From Gordonia mangrovi (lineage in GTDB: Bacteria > Actinomycetota > Actinomycetes > Mycobacteriales > Mycobacteriaceae), in the NCBI RefSeq assembly GCF_024734075.1, contig NZ_CP102850.1, positions 310,001-374,000 of the forward strand: a stretch of DNA of 64,000 nt, read 5' to 3'. The notes below the pieces were generated by a model, which ran no database searches, was not told the origin of the DNA, and saw only the letters and a program-made list of their open reading frames with translations. Shown piece after piece: positions 53,871 to 63,167 of the stretch (position 1 is its first letter; each line of letters begins with the position of its first letter). A program made the translations under genes and the position numbers.

Positions 53871-54045
53871 CCCGGCTCAACTCGCGATGTTGGCGCCGAT
53901 GAGCGCGGCACACGCGGCGACCACCGGTTCGACGATGGTGTACTGCGATCTGTCTTGTTCCATCGTGGATGCCGCCAATTCGCGGATACCGTCGGGTGGT
54001 ACATCTCCGTACCGATCGGCGTGGAAACAGGAAGGGGAGGCGGGC

Positions 54046-55362
54046 ATGAGTACCGCACAGGCTGCCGACGTCACACCCGTCCTGCCGCCCGGCCCCCATC
54101 TGCCACCACTCGTGCAAGGCCTCGGCTTCGTGACTCGCCGGCGGCAAACGGTGGCCGCCCTGTCGCGTCGCTACGGCTCGGCGTTCACGATCCGGATCCC
54201 GATCTTCGGCGAGACGGTGGTGATCGCGGACCCCACCATGGCTCGGCAACTGTTCACCACCTCCACCGATCGTGTCGTCAACGAACGCCCGAACCTCGGC
54301 CGCGTCCTGGGCCCGGGTTCCCTGTTCGCCCTCGAAGGCGCCGATCATCGTCGTCGGCGCCGGCTGCTCACACCTCCACTGCACGGCAAACGTGTTCGAC
54401 GCTACGAAACGGTGGTGGCCGAAGAGTTCCGCGCCGAGGCCCGCGACTGGCCCCTCGATACGCCGTTCGCGACGCTCGAGCCGATGATGCGGATCACCCT
54501 CAATGTCATCCTGCGCACCGTCTTCGGAGCGCAGGGCGCCCATCTCGCCACGCTGCGCCGCATCATCCCGCCGATGGTGGCCACCGGATCACGGCTGGCC
54601 ACGATCCCCGACCTGCCGGTGTCCCTGGGTCGCGTCGATCCCCGTCGCCGATTCGCCCACCGACGCGCGACCTACAACCGGGTCGTCGAAACACTCATTG
54701 CCGCTGCGCGTATCGACCCTGATCTCGGGAACCGTGACGACATCCTGGCGCTGATGGTGCAGAGCCGATATGACGACGGCTCGGCGATGACCGACGTCGA
54801 GATCGCCGACGAACTGCTCACCCTGCTCGTCGCGGGGCACGAGACGACCGCAACGACCCTCGCCTGGGCCGTCGAACGCCTACAGCGCCATCCCGCGGTA
54901 CTCGCGCGGCTGGCCGATGAGGTCGACGCCGGCGGCCAGGAGTACATGACCGCGACCATCACCGAGATCCAGCGCAGCCGACCGGTCATCGATCTCGCCG
55001 GCCGGCATGTGGTCGACGACATCGTCGAACTCGGCCCGTATCGAATCCCCAAGGGCCGCAACATCATGGTGTCCATATCTCTGCTGCACGACGACAGCCG
55101 GCAGTTCCGTGATCCACAGCGGTTCGACCCCGAGCGCTTTGTCGGCAGCACCCCCGGTCCGGCGTGGCTGCCCTTCGGCGGCGGCACCCGACGCTGCATC
55201 GGTGCAGCATTCGCACAGATGGAGATGGACGTGGTCCTACGCACGCTGCTGCGTGATTTCACGATCGAGCCCTCGACGGCGCCGGACGAACGCTGGCACT
55301 CCCGCGGCGTCGCCTACGCGCCGGCTCGCGGCGGACGCGTCGCACTGCACCGGCGCCACTGA
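54046..55362 (+). CDS. Cytochrome P450
   Basis: The 438-residue P450 resembles the CYP138-like branch of mycolate actinobacteria. It has LPPGPHLPP at the start, an I-helix LVAGHETTATTLAW, the ExxR pair in EIQRSRP, PERFVG, and the heme-binding loop LPFGGGTRRCIGAAFA with the axial cysteine. GGGGAGG is placed just before ATG 54046. Substrate unknown. No ferredoxin gene is adjacent. The 225 bp before it carries only the terminator of the previous gene. Confidence 0.9.
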   Translation: MSTAQAADVTPVLPPGPHLPPLVQGLGFVTRRRQTVAALSRRYGSAFTIRIPIFGETVVIADPTMARQLFTTSTDRVVNERPNLGRVLGPGSLFALEGADHRRRRRLLTPPLHGKRVRRYETVVAEEFRAEARDWPLDTPFATLEPMMRITLNVILRTVFGAQGAHLATLRRIIPPMVATGSRLATIPDLPVSLGRVDPRRRFAHRRATYNRVVETLIAAARIDPDLGNRDDILALMVQSRYDDGSAMTDVEIADELLTLLVAGHETTATTLAWAVERLQRHPAVLARLADEVDAGGQEYMTATITEIQRSRPVIDLAGRHVVDDIVELGPYRIPKGRNIMVSISLLHDDSRQFRDPQRFDPERFVGSTPGPAWLPFGGGTRRCIGAAFAQMEMDVVLRTLLRDFTIEPSTAPDERWHSRGVAYAPARGGRVALHRRH

Positions 55363-55517
55363 CCGCACGAGTCCGAATCATCGGACCGCTCTCTCGATCG
55401 CACACCACGCCGTGTTGGCGACCCGCGATTGATCAGGCCCCCGTCCGGGTAACGCCTCTCCAGACGGTGGGCGCCGCAGTCGACCGTGAGACGCCACCGC
55501 GAGACGAGAGGGTCACC

Positions 55518-56153
55518 GTGTCGAAGCACCACCAGCAGATCGCCTCTGCACTCCTCGAGCGCGCCGGTCGCACCTACGCCGACGAGGCCGGCATCACGCT
55601 GAAGAACACGCCCGCTCCCCTGTTCCAGCTCCTGGTGCTGTCACTGCTGCTGAGCGCAAGGATCTCCGCGGGCATCGCGGTGGCGGCCGCACGTGAGCTG
55701 TTCGCCGCGGGCTACCGCACACCGGCGAAGATGGCCGACGCCGACTGGCAGGATCTGGTGGACGCGCTCGGGCGCGGACACTACGTCCGCTACGACGAGA
55801 GCACCGCCACCAGGCTCGGCGAGGCCGGACGTAGGGTCGTCGACGACTATCAGGGAGATCTGCGCAGACTGGCCGATCGCGCCGACGGGGACGTGGACCA
55901 TGCCGCCCGACTGCTGCAGGAGTTCACCGGGATCGGCCCCACCGGTGCCTCGGTGTTTCTGCGTGAGGTGCAGGATGTGTGGGAGTGGGTCGCCCCCTAC
56001 TTCGACAAGCGTGCGCTCTCGGCCGCTACGGACGTAGGATTGACCGACGATCCGGCCGGCCTGGACGCGCTGGCCGACGGTCGTCGCGCGGTACTCGCAG
56101 CCGCGCTGGTGCGTGCGTCGCTCGACGACGATGTGCGGGCCGGCCTGCCCTGA
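55518..56153 (+). CDS. Endonuclease III-like HhH-GPD protein
   Basis: A 211-residue protein with LFQLLVLSLLLSARISAGIAVAAARELF at the start and the helix-hairpin-helix segment LLQEFTGIGPTGASVFLREVQDVW. The second part is shortened and lacks the cysteine cluster of classical endonuclease III, so it is a distinct branch common in actinobacteria. GTG 55518 has AGAGGG upstream. Likely a base-excision enzyme with unknown lesion range. Confidence 0.78.
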   Translation: MSKHHQQIASALLERAGRTYADEAGITLKNTPAPLFQLLVLSLLLSARISAGIAVAAARELFAAGYRTPAKMADADWQDLVDALGRGHYVRYDESTATRLGEAGRRVVDDYQGDLRRLADRADGDVDHAARLLQEFTGIGPTGASVFLREVQDVWEWVAPYFDKRALSAATDVGLTDDPAGLDALADGRRAVLAAALVRASLDDDVRAGLP

Positions 56154-56215
56154 GAAGTGGCCACACAACGGAACCTTTGGCACGCCGAGAGCAGTGACCG
56201 ATACCACATTTCCGC

Positions 56216-56231
56216 TGTGCTATTCGTCACA
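56216..56231. promoter_or_regulatory. CRP-type site upstream of rpf
   Basis: TGTGCTATTCGTCACA matches the CRP half-site spacing TGTG-N8-CACA, and extends to CTGTG/CACAG. It lies about 140 bp before the likely rpf -10 TACGGT (56375-56380). Confidence 0.5.
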
Positions 56232-56235
56232 GTAA

Positions 56236-56760
<525 letters not shown>

Positions 56761-56870
56761 CACCGAAAGCATTGACGCTGCGCGCGCATTGACACGCGCC
56801 ACACAGCGCCCGTGATCGTGCTGCGGCCGTCGTCCCCGACCGGGGCGGCGGCGGCACGCGTTTTCGCCAT

Positions 56871-58073
56871 CTACCCGCGTTCTCGACGCGTCATGAGCCG
56901 CGCGATGAGCGGGAACACCAGGACGGTGGTGGCGCCCGCGGCCACCAGAACCGACGCCAATTGCACCGACATCAGGTCGGCGGCGGTGGCAACCCCGGTG
57001 ACGGCCACGATGATCGGCAGACCGGTCGCGGCGTACAGGGCGAGCTGGGTCCGTTCACGCGGACTCACCAGGTTGCTGCCGTGCTGCACGTAGCGCTCAC
57101 TGAGCCACACCGGCAGACCCCGGGCCACGCCGATCGCCCCGACGAGCCCGAGCCACAACACCGGCTGCCCGAGAACGGCGGTCACATCGATGGACATTCC
57201 CGAGGCCACGAAGAAGACCGGGATCAGCACCCCGAAGCCGACGACCTCGAGCGACTTTCCGACCTCGTGGTTCTGCGGGCCGATGAGCCTCTGCAGGATC
57301 AGACCGGCGGCAAACGCGCCCAGCACCACGTCGAGATCGAAGACGGCAGCAACCGTCATGAGGGTCACCAGCAGCAGGAACACCACCCGGATCGGCAATT
57401 GAACTGTGCCACCACTCATCTCCGACACGGCATAGCGCACACCCGGAACGCGCTCGACGATGCGCTGGGGTACCGCGCCGATGAGCACGGCGGCGACACC
57501 GAACAAGATGAGCACGACGAGCGCACCGCCGACACTTCGGCTGGTGAGCAACAGCGACATCGCGATGATCGGCGCCAACTCACCGACCGCGCCGTGCGCC
57601 ATCACCGATCGTCCCAGAGGTGTGTCGAGCAACCCGTCCTGCTTGATGATGGGTAACAGGGTGCCCAGCGCGGTCGAGGTCAGTGCGATGGCCACCGCGA
57701 TGTGCGCGCTGAAGTTCTCCTCGGGTATGGCGAAGGTGACCGCGATCAGCGCGATCACGAGACCGACCAGCCAGGTCAGTCGCGCGACTCTGCCCGACGT
57801 CCCACCGAGCAGTTTCGGGTTCAATTCGTAGCCCGCCAGCAGGAACAACATACCCAGACCGAGTTCACTCAGGATCTGCACGCTGTCCACGTCGGCCAAG
57901 CCCAGCAGGTTGGGGCCGATCGCCATACCGCAGACCAACAACACCACCGCATCCGGCACGAACCCGCGGGAGATCCGGGCCACGATCGGCGACGCGACCG
58001 CGGCCACGGTGATCCAGAACAGTGATTCGATCGCGGAGGTATCGGCTGACGAGGATGCCTCGGCGATCACCAT
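56871..58073 (-). CDS. Cation:proton antiporter (CPA2 type)
   Basis: A 400-residue membrane protein with about twelve segments in the Kef/NapA fold: VLLVCGMAIGPNLLGL, LFLLAGYELNPKLL, IALTSTALGTLLPII and DLDVVLGAFAAGLILQRLI. The loop HGAVGELAPI contains acidic residues for ion exchange. There is no C-terminal RCK/TrkA-N domain, so it resembles simple Na+/H+ antiporters. ATG 58073 is preferred; ATG 58094 is also in frame. Divergent to the thioesterase gene across 157 bp. Confidence 0.85.
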   Translation of the reverse strand: MVIAEASSSADTSAIESLFWITVAAVASPIVARISRGFVPDAVVLLVCGMAIGPNLLGLADVDSVQILSELGLGMLFLLAGYELNPKLLGGTSGRVARLTWLVGLVIALIAVTFAIPEENFSAHIAVAIALTSTALGTLLPIIKQDGLLDTPLGRSVMAHGAVGELAPIIAMSLLLTSRSVGGALVVLILFGVAAVLIGAVPQRIVERVPGVRYAVSEMSGGTVQLPIRVVFLLLVTLMTVAAVFDLDVVLGAFAAGLILQRLIGPQNHEVGKSLEVVGFGVLIPVFFVASGMSIDVTAVLGQPVLWLGLVGAIGVARGLPVWLSERYVQHGSNLVSPRERTQLALYAATGLPIIVAVTGVATAADLMSVQLASVLVAAGATTVLVFPLIARLMTRRERG

Positions 58074-58230
58074 CACCCGGATATCCTGGCACATCGACGG
58101 GCGGCCAGCGCATTCGCAACGCTCACATCGCGCGCCCTGCGGACGTCGCCTCGCCTCGTCTCCGACCTGACCGGCCGGTAGGTGACAGGCTGATCGGGTC
58201 ACATCGGATCAGCCCGGACGGGAGCCATGA

Positions 58231-58713
58231 ATGGACAACTTCACCGACGATTCGGACGCCGCGGACGACGACCGGATCAGCTTGTCGATGTCGCTGTTGA
58301 TGACGCCGGACATGGCGAACTTCACCGGCAACGTACACGGCGGTACCCTGCTCAAACTTCTCGATCAGGTCGCCTACGCCTGCGCGAGCAGATACTCCCG
58401 CCGGTACGCGGTGACCTTGTCGGTGGATCGGGTGATCTTCCGCGAACCGATTCGCGTGGGTGAGGTGCTCACCCTGTCCGCGTCGATCAACTACACCGGC
58501 CGGACGTCGATGGAGGTCGGCATCCGGGTGGACACCGAGAACGTGCTCACCGGGCAGCGCCGGCACACCAACAGCTGTTACTTCACGATGGTCGCCACCG
58601 ATGACGACGGCCGTCCCCACCCGGTGCCGCAGCTGGTACCGCGCACCGAGGTACAGCGCCGGCGATTCGCCGAGGCCCAGGAGCGGCGCACGGCACTGCG
58701 GTCGGCCCAGTGA
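58231..58713 (+). CDS. Acyl-CoA thioesterase (hotdog fold)
   Basis: The 160-residue protein is a single hotdog domain of the cytosolic acyl-CoA thioesterase type: LMTPDMANFTGNVHGGTLLKLLDQVAYACASRY carries the conserved Asp/Asn and the GG-helix region. VIFREPIRVGEVL and SMEVGIRVDTENV are the following strands. It should hydrolyse acyl-CoA to free acid and CoA. GGGAG lies eight bases before ATG 58231; a competing out-of-frame ATG at 58227 is ignored. Confidence 0.88.
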   Translation: MDNFTDDSDAADDDRISLSMSLLMTPDMANFTGNVHGGTLLKLLDQVAYACASRYSRRYAVTLSVDRVIFREPIRVGEVLTLSASINYTGRTSMEVGIRVDTENVLTGQRRHTNSCYFTMVATDDDGRPHPVPQLVPRTEVQRRRFAEAQERRTALRSAQ

Positions 58714-58752
58714 CCGACTCGTCCGGCGGGTGTCGGGTGCGACCCGACCGGG

Positions 58753-59151
58753 TCAGTCCGCGGCTGTGTCGTCTTCGGCTGTGTCGTCCTCGTCCAGGGC
58801 GCTCACGGTGATGCCGTACGGCAGGAATCGCACCTTCCGTCGGGGATCGGTGTTGTGTTTGTTCGCCCGCAACGCGTCGATCTCCGAGGCGTAGACCTGC
58901 TCGACCCGGGCACCACCGTCATCGCTCACCACGAACACGGCCCACACACCGGTACCGGTCTCCCCCGCGGTCTCCGGCTCCCGCCGACGCGGGCGTGCGG
59001 TCTCCTCGAACAGGGTCGACCAGGCCGCGCCCTGGGCACCCGATCCCGACAGGAACTTCCCGACCATGTCGCGGACCCCGTCGGTGGCCTCACGGGCGAA
59101 GCGATCGAAGTCCTCCGGACTCATTCCGAACGGACCGTTGTTCTCCGCCAT
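58753..59151 (-). CDS. Conserved actinobacterial protein
   Basis: A 132-residue protein opens with FGMSPEDFDRFAREATDGVR and has the conserved second half GVWAVFVVSDDGGARVEQVYASEIDALRANKHNTDPRRKVRFLPYG (parts: VWAVFVVSDDGGARVEQVYA, LRANKHNTDPRRKVRFLPYG). It ends in an acidic repeat DEDDTAEDDTAAD. GAGGAGG lies close to the ATG at 59151. It is common in related genomes; function unknown. Confidence 0.72.
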   Translation of the reverse strand: MAENNGPFGMSPEDFDRFAREATDGVRDMVGKFLSGSGAQGAAWSTLFEETARPRRREPETAGETGTGVWAVFVVSDDGGARVEQVYASEIDALRANKHNTDPRRKVRFLPYGITVSALDEDDTAEDDTAAD

Positions 59152-59287
59152 GTGAGACCTCCTCGTGCAGCGGGTCGGCATCGTAGCCCTGTGGTGTCCA
59201 GTGTCCACAGGTTTGGACGACTCCGCCACATCCGACGCCTGGCCGGCCTCGGGCGCGCGGCGAGGGTCTCGCGGCCGTGGCCGGTGG

Positions 59288-60340
59288 TCAGGTCCGACCC
59301 GCCGCCCAGTCGACCACCCGATCGGCAGTCCAGGTGGTGACGATGCGATCGGGATCGATGCCGAGATGTTCGGCGCGGTGTGCGCCGAGCGCCTTGAAAT
59401 CGAGTTGGCCGGGGGCATGGGCATCGGAGTCGATTGCGAACAGACAACCGAGATCTCGCGCCAACTCGATGAGGTCATCGGGCGGATCGACGCGTTCGGG
59501 ACGCGAGTTGATCTCGACCGCGGTGTGGTGTTCGGCGCATGCGCCGAACACCGCTCGCGCATCGAAGGTCGACGGCGGACGGGCTCCACGACCGGACCCG
59601 ACCCGCCGGCCCGTGCAGTGGCCGAGCACGTTGACCCGCCGATCGCTGACGGCGGCCACCATGCGCCGGGTCATCGGGGCGGCGTCCATCCGGAGCCTGG
59701 AGTGAACCGATGCGGTGACGATGTCGAGCCGGTCGAGCATGTCATCGGTCTGGTCGAGCGTGCCGTCGTCGAGGATGTCGACCTCGATACCGGCGAGCAA
59801 CCGGATCTCGTCGCCGAAACGGTCGTTGTACGCCTCGATCTCGCCGAGTTGGCGGCGCAACCGCTCCGCGCTGAGGCCGTTGGCCACCGTCAGACGCGGT
59901 GAGTGGTCGGTGATCGCCAACCACTCATGTTCCAGTACCGCTGCCGCCGAGGCCATCTCGTCGATGGTGGCACCGCCGTCGCTCCAGTCGGTGTGCGCGT
60001 GCAGATCGCCGCGCAGCTGTGCGTACAGCGAATATCCGCCCTCGGCCAACGATTCGGGCGCCGACTCCTGTAGTCGCCGCAGGTAGTCGGGAAGATCGCC
60101 GGCGACGGCCTCGGCGATCACCGTCGCCGTGCTCGGGCCGATCCCCGCGATGTCGGTCAGGGTTCGCGCGATCGCGCGGCGGTGCAGTTCCTGCGGCCCG
60201 ACCTCATGCGCCGCGCGTGCTGCCCGGCGGAACGCCTCCACCCGATAGGTGATCTGCCGGTCACGTTCGAGCAGCCAGGCGATGCGGCGCAGCGCAGACA
60301 CCGGGTCCACCGGGGCATCGAGCGCCGGCAGGCCTCTCAC
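59288..60340 (-). CDS. PHP domain phosphoesterase with helix-hairpin-helix N-terminus
   Basis: The 350-residue protein starts with a DNA polymerase X-like helical part (ITYRVEAFRRAARAAHEV and LTDIAGIGPSTATVIAEAV). It continues with a PHP domain: GDLHAHTDWSDG, ITDHSPRLT, IEVDILDDGTLD, SVHSRL, LGHCTGR and FAIDSDAHA give the metal-binding His/Asp/Glu set. It resembles the PolX C-terminal part without a polymerase domain, so a phosphatase or exonuclease acting on DNA ends is plausible. GTG 60340 overlaps the preceding stop (GTGA). Confidence 0.85.
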   Translation of the reverse strand: MRGLPALDAPVDPVSALRRIAWLLERDRQITYRVEAFRRAARAAHEVGPQELHRRAIARTLTDIAGIGPSTATVIAEAVAGDLPDYLRRLQESAPESLAEGGYSLYAQLRGDLHAHTDWSDGGATIDEMASAAAVLEHEWLAITDHSPRLTVANGLSAERLRRQLGEIEAYNDRFGDEIRLLAGIEVDILDDGTLDQTDDMLDRLDIVTASVHSRLRMDAAPMTRRMVAAVSDRRVNVLGHCTGRRVGSGRGARPPSTFDARAVFGACAEHHTAVEINSRPERVDPPDDLIELARDLGCLFAIDSDAHAPGQLDFKALGAHRAEHLGIDPDRIVTTWTADRVVDWAAGRT

Positions 60341-60531
60341 CGTGGGCCACCACCGTCACCGTCATCGTCGTCGGCGCGCGCCCGGGCCTCCGCGTGCCGC
60401 TGATGCAGCCGCTGCCGCACGTCGTCGGCACTGTAGGAGTTGCGCTGTCGTTGATCCCGGGCCACGAGCACGCCGCCGGCCGCCACGCCGACGGCGCCGG
60501 CGAGCCCCACCCATTTCCACGCGTTGCGCAT
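60337..60531 (-). CDS. Small membrane-anchored protein
   Basis: A 64-residue protein: one membrane segment (about residues 7-23, WVGLAGAVGVAAGGVLVA) then a polar region and a strongly acidic tail (DDDDGDGGG). It has a TATCCT hexamer six bases before the ATG at 60531 and its stop overlaps the PHP gene start (GTGA), both arguing that it is real. Function unknown. Confidence 0.6.
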   Translation of the reverse strand: MRNAWKWVGLAGAVGVAAGGVLVARDQRQRNSYSADDVRQRLHQRHAEARARADDDDGDGGGPR

Positions 60532-60537
60532 GGCTCG

Positions 60538-60543
60538 AGGATA
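60538..60543 (-). promoter_or_regulatory. -10 hexamer TATCCT of the small membrane protein
   Basis: Minus-strand TATCCT is followed by six bases and ATG 60531; ten bases separate it from the divergent hexamer at 60554-60559. Confidence 0.5.
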
Positions 60544-60553
60544 GTGGCTGTCC

Positions 60554-60559
60554 TACGCT
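60554..60559 (+). promoter_or_regulatory. -10 hexamer TACGCT of the YiiX-like gene
   Basis: TACGCT is followed by six bases and GTG 60566. Confidence 0.5.
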
Positions 60560-60565
60560 GCTCTG

Positions 60566-61270
60566 GTGCGCACAGGTGAGGGAACCGGCGGGTCCGGGAT
60601 CGAACTCGAGCGGGCGCTGGACGTGACCCGCACCGGCGACATCTGGCTGTTCCGCGGTCGCTCGGGACCGGATCGGGCCATCCGGACCCTGACCAACGCG
60701 CCGGTCAACCACGTCGCGATGACCGTTGCCATCGACGATCTGCCGCCGCTGCTCTGGCATGCCGAACTCGGCGACCGGCTCACCGATGTGTGGACCGGCC
60801 GCCACCACCGCGGTGTGCAACTGCACGATGCGCGCGACGCCGTGCGGCAGTGGATGGATCGGTACGACCAGGATTGTTGGCTCCGACAGCTGACCCCCGA
60901 CATCAGCCGCGCCCAGGAGGACAGCCTGTTGCAGGTGATCGCGCGGCTCGACGGAACACCGTTCCCGGCGACCGCGCGGCTGGCCGGCCGATGGTTTCGG
61001 GGACGCGTACCCAACAGTGTCGACGTGGTCCGCGGCATCCCGTACCTCGATCGCCTCGCGCGCGACCGGCAAGCGCGCAGACACTCCCACGACACCGGAC
61101 TGGAGTCGGCCTATTGCGCCGAGGTCGTGGCGATCACCTACCGCGACATGGGCGTGCTCGACGCCGCGAAGGACTCCAATTGGTTCGACCCCGGCCGATT
61201 CTGGAGCGGCGACCAACTACCGATGACGCCCGGTTTCCGGCTGGGCGCGGAAATCGAGGTGCGGCGCTGA
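60566..61270 (+). CDS. YiiX-like permuted NlpC/P60 family protein
   Basis: A 234-residue protein with features of the circularly permuted papain-like group: RTGDIWLFRGRSG, then the histidine in APVNHVAMTVAI, and late in the sequence the cysteine in LESAYCAEVVAITYRDMG. In that group His precedes Cys, unlike ordinary NlpC/P60. Such proteins are thought to cleave amide or thioester bonds of lipids or peptides. No signal peptide is seen, so it is probably cytoplasmic. It ends two bases before the convergent oxygenase. Confidence 0.68.
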   Translation: MRTGEGTGGSGIELERALDVTRTGDIWLFRGRSGPDRAIRTLTNAPVNHVAMTVAIDDLPPLLWHAELGDRLTDVWTGRHHRGVQLHDARDAVRQWMDRYDQDCWLRQLTPDISRAQEDSLLQVIARLDGTPFPATARLAGRWFRGRVPNSVDVVRGIPYLDRLARDRQARRHSHDTGLESAYCAEVVAITYRDMGVLDAAKDSNWFDPGRFWSGDQLPMTPGFRLGAEIEVRR

Positions 61271-61272
61271 GA

Positions 61273-62334
61273 TCAGAGCGCAGCCTCCACCTCGGCGCGA
61301 GACAGGTCCGGGTCGCTGCCGAGGACGAAACTCGATTCGGTGTGCTCCACCGTGACACCGTCGGCGACCCGCGCCCGCGCCGCCACGAATTCGGGCAGGT
61401 CACCCATGGTCGCCTGCAGGCCGTTCAGCGCGCTCCACACCACGCTGCGCCGCGCGCGACGTTCGATGGGGTGCGGCGGCCGGTGCATAACCAGTTGGGC
61501 AGCCCACTCCGGCATGGTGTCGCGGATCGCCCAGTCCACCGCGGCCTGTGCCGGATTGGTCAGGTTCGAACCGGTGGCGACGGCGTTGCCGTGAGTGAGT
61601 GCGAGCCGCGGCAGGTACTCCGCCAGACACGCAAGGGTGTCGGCCTTCGTGGCGGGCAGGTCGACGCCGCCCAACGCATGCCCGACTCGAACGAACTCGC
61701 CGTAGTAGCGGTCGAGTTCCGCGCCACGCAGCGGACGCGGATGGTAGATCTCGTGCGCGGTGGCGATACCCCACACCACCGTGGCGTAGTTCCACCGGAG
61801 CCAGTCCGGATCATCGGCGTCGTAGACCAGTCCGTCGGGACGCGTTCCCTTGATGGTGTGATGCATCGCCCGCACCGTGCGGGCCAGTCGCTCGGCCGTC
61901 TCGCTCGATCCGTATGCGGTGCCGATGAAGAACGCCAGCGAATGACCCAACCGCACCGCAGCTCCGGCCGGATCGATCCGGCCGGTGGGTTCGCCGTCGG
62001 CGGCCTTCTCCACCAGACGCGAATGATGAACCCCCATCCAGAAGATGCTCGGGTCCAGACGTTCCAGATACGACGCGCACTGCAGACCGAAGATCAACGC
62101 CGGCGTGTGCTGGTGGACGTACCAGGTCGCACTGTCCGGGCCGAACCACCCCGGATCGCCCGGTGGTTCGTCGAACTGCATGCCCCGAAAGAACTTCGCC
62201 CGCACCATGTCGTCGAATCGGCCGTTGAGCCACATACCCATCAATTGATGCGGCAGTGGGAACTGCAGCGCCGTCGGGATCGGCGGCACCAGCGGCACTC
62301 GAGGAATTGACGGCGCGCTCAACGTCAGCGACAT
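61273..62334 (-). CDS. MpaB-type (DUF2236) oxygenase family protein
   Basis: The 353-residue protein has the alpha-helical DUF2236/rubber-oxygenase-type domain: FFRGMQFDEPPGDPGWFGPDSA, RTVRAMHHTIKGTRPDGLVYDADDPDWLRWNYATVVWGIATAHEIYHP (cited as MHHTIKG and DPDWLRWNYATVVWG). In well-studied members the last segment is WVHA with a heme-ligand histidine; here it reads WNYA, so heme binding may differ. GAAGGA lies upstream of the ATG at 62334. It is divergent from a TetR gene with a palindrome between them, so it is likely the TetR target. Confidence 0.78.
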   Translation of the reverse strand: MSLTLSAPSIPRVPLVPPIPTALQFPLPHQLMGMWLNGRFDDMVRAKFFRGMQFDEPPGDPGWFGPDSATWYVHQHTPALIFGLQCASYLERLDPSIFWMGVHHSRLVEKAADGEPTGRIDPAGAAVRLGHSLAFFIGTAYGSSETAERLARTVRAMHHTIKGTRPDGLVYDADDPDWLRWNYATVVWGIATAHEIYHPRPLRGAELDRYYGEFVRVGHALGGVDLPATKADTLACLAEYLPRLALTHGNAVATGSNLTNPAQAAVDWAIRDTMPEWAAQLVMHRPPHPIERRARRSVVWSALNGLQATMGDLPEFVAARARVADGVTVEHTESSFVLGSDPDLSRAEVEAAL

Positions 62335-62387
62335 CGCACATCCTTCGGGTAGTCGGCCAGAATTGCTTCTCGGCTCCCACACTACGT

Positions 62388-62409
62388 TCTGGTGACAGCT
62401 GTGACCAGA
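62388..62409. promoter_or_regulatory. TetR operator candidate
   Basis: A 22-bp interrupted palindrome has outer arms TCTGGT/ACCAGA around a perfect ACAGCTGT core, with one G at each joint. It lies midway between the divergent oxygenase and TetR genes. Confidence 0.55.
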
Positions 62410-62437
62410 CTTGGTGTGAACCGGGTCGCCGAGGACG

Positions 62438-62443
62438 TACGCT
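62438..62443 (+). promoter_or_regulatory. -10 hexamer TACGCT of the TetR gene
   Basis: TACGCT is followed by six bases and ATG 62450. The candidate operator ends 28 bp upstream of it, over the -35 region. Confidence 0.5.
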
Positions 62444-62449
62444 TGGGCG

Positions 62450-63049
62450 ATGTCCACCCCCACCCGCTGGGCAGGAGTTCCGCTCACCGACCGCCGGATC
62501 GAGCGACGCGGGCTGCTGATCGACGCGGCCTTCGACGTGTTCGGCACTCTCGGTGCCGCCGGCCTGTCGGTACGTTCGGTCTGCCGCGCATGTGACCTCA
62601 ACACCCGCTACTTCTACGAGAGTTTCGCCGACACCGACGAGTTGCTCGGCGCAGCCTACGACATGGTCGCCGGCCGGCTCGCCGTCCGGGTGGAGGAGGC
62701 GATGTCGGCGGCAGGTCCGTCGGTACGGTCGCGGACGGCGGCCGGGGTTCGCGCCGTTCTCGGGTTCGGTTCCGACGATCCCCGGTGCGGGCGCATCCTG
62801 TTCACCGAGGGCCGCACCCACCCGGTCCTGGCCGCACGGCGCTCGGCCTCCCGGGACCTGCTCACGGAGCTGACCCTCGCCGAGACCTCCGCGGCGGCGC
62901 GGTCGGCACGCGACCCGCTCGCGCTGCACACCGGCGCCACCATGTTCACCGGGGCGATGGCCGAACTCGCCCACCAGTGGCTGGCGGGGAATCTCGGCGA
63001 CGATCTCGACGCCGTCGTCGATCGGGCGGTGGCGTTCGTCCTTCGGTGA
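62450..63049 (+). CDS. TetR family transcriptional regulator
   Basis: The 199-residue repressor has an N-terminal helix-turn-helix: RRGLLIDAAFDVFGTLGAAGLSVRSVCRACDLNTRYFYESFADTDELL (cited as LSVRSVCRACDLNTRYFYES). A variable ligand-binding helical domain follows. It should control itself and the divergent MpaB-type oxygenase through the palindrome at 62388-62409. The ligand is unknown. The start is ATG 62450, directly after a TACGCT hexamer, so the message is probably leaderless. Confidence 0.88.
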   Translation: MSTPTRWAGVPLTDRRIERRGLLIDAAFDVFGTLGAAGLSVRSVCRACDLNTRYFYESFADTDELLGAAYDMVAGRLAVRVEEAMSAAGPSVRSRTAAGVRAVLGFGSDDPRCGRILFTEGRTHPVLAARRSASRDLLTELTLAETSAAARSARDPLALHTGATMFTGAMAELAHQWLAGNLGDDLDAVVDRAVAFVLR

Positions 63050-63167
63050 GCCGGCAAATCCCGGGGTGGGAATCTCTGATTTACCTGAGATTCCGACCAG
63101 TGTTTTGACAGTGAATCCGCAGCCCGATTCTTGCGGTCCTCTCATCCTGAGTGGGCATCGTGGTGTC

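Noticed and set aside
52498-54543. Long minus-strand open frame across the acyl-CoA dehydrogenase and P450 region
   Set aside because: Spans several real genes on the other strand and has no recognisable domain.
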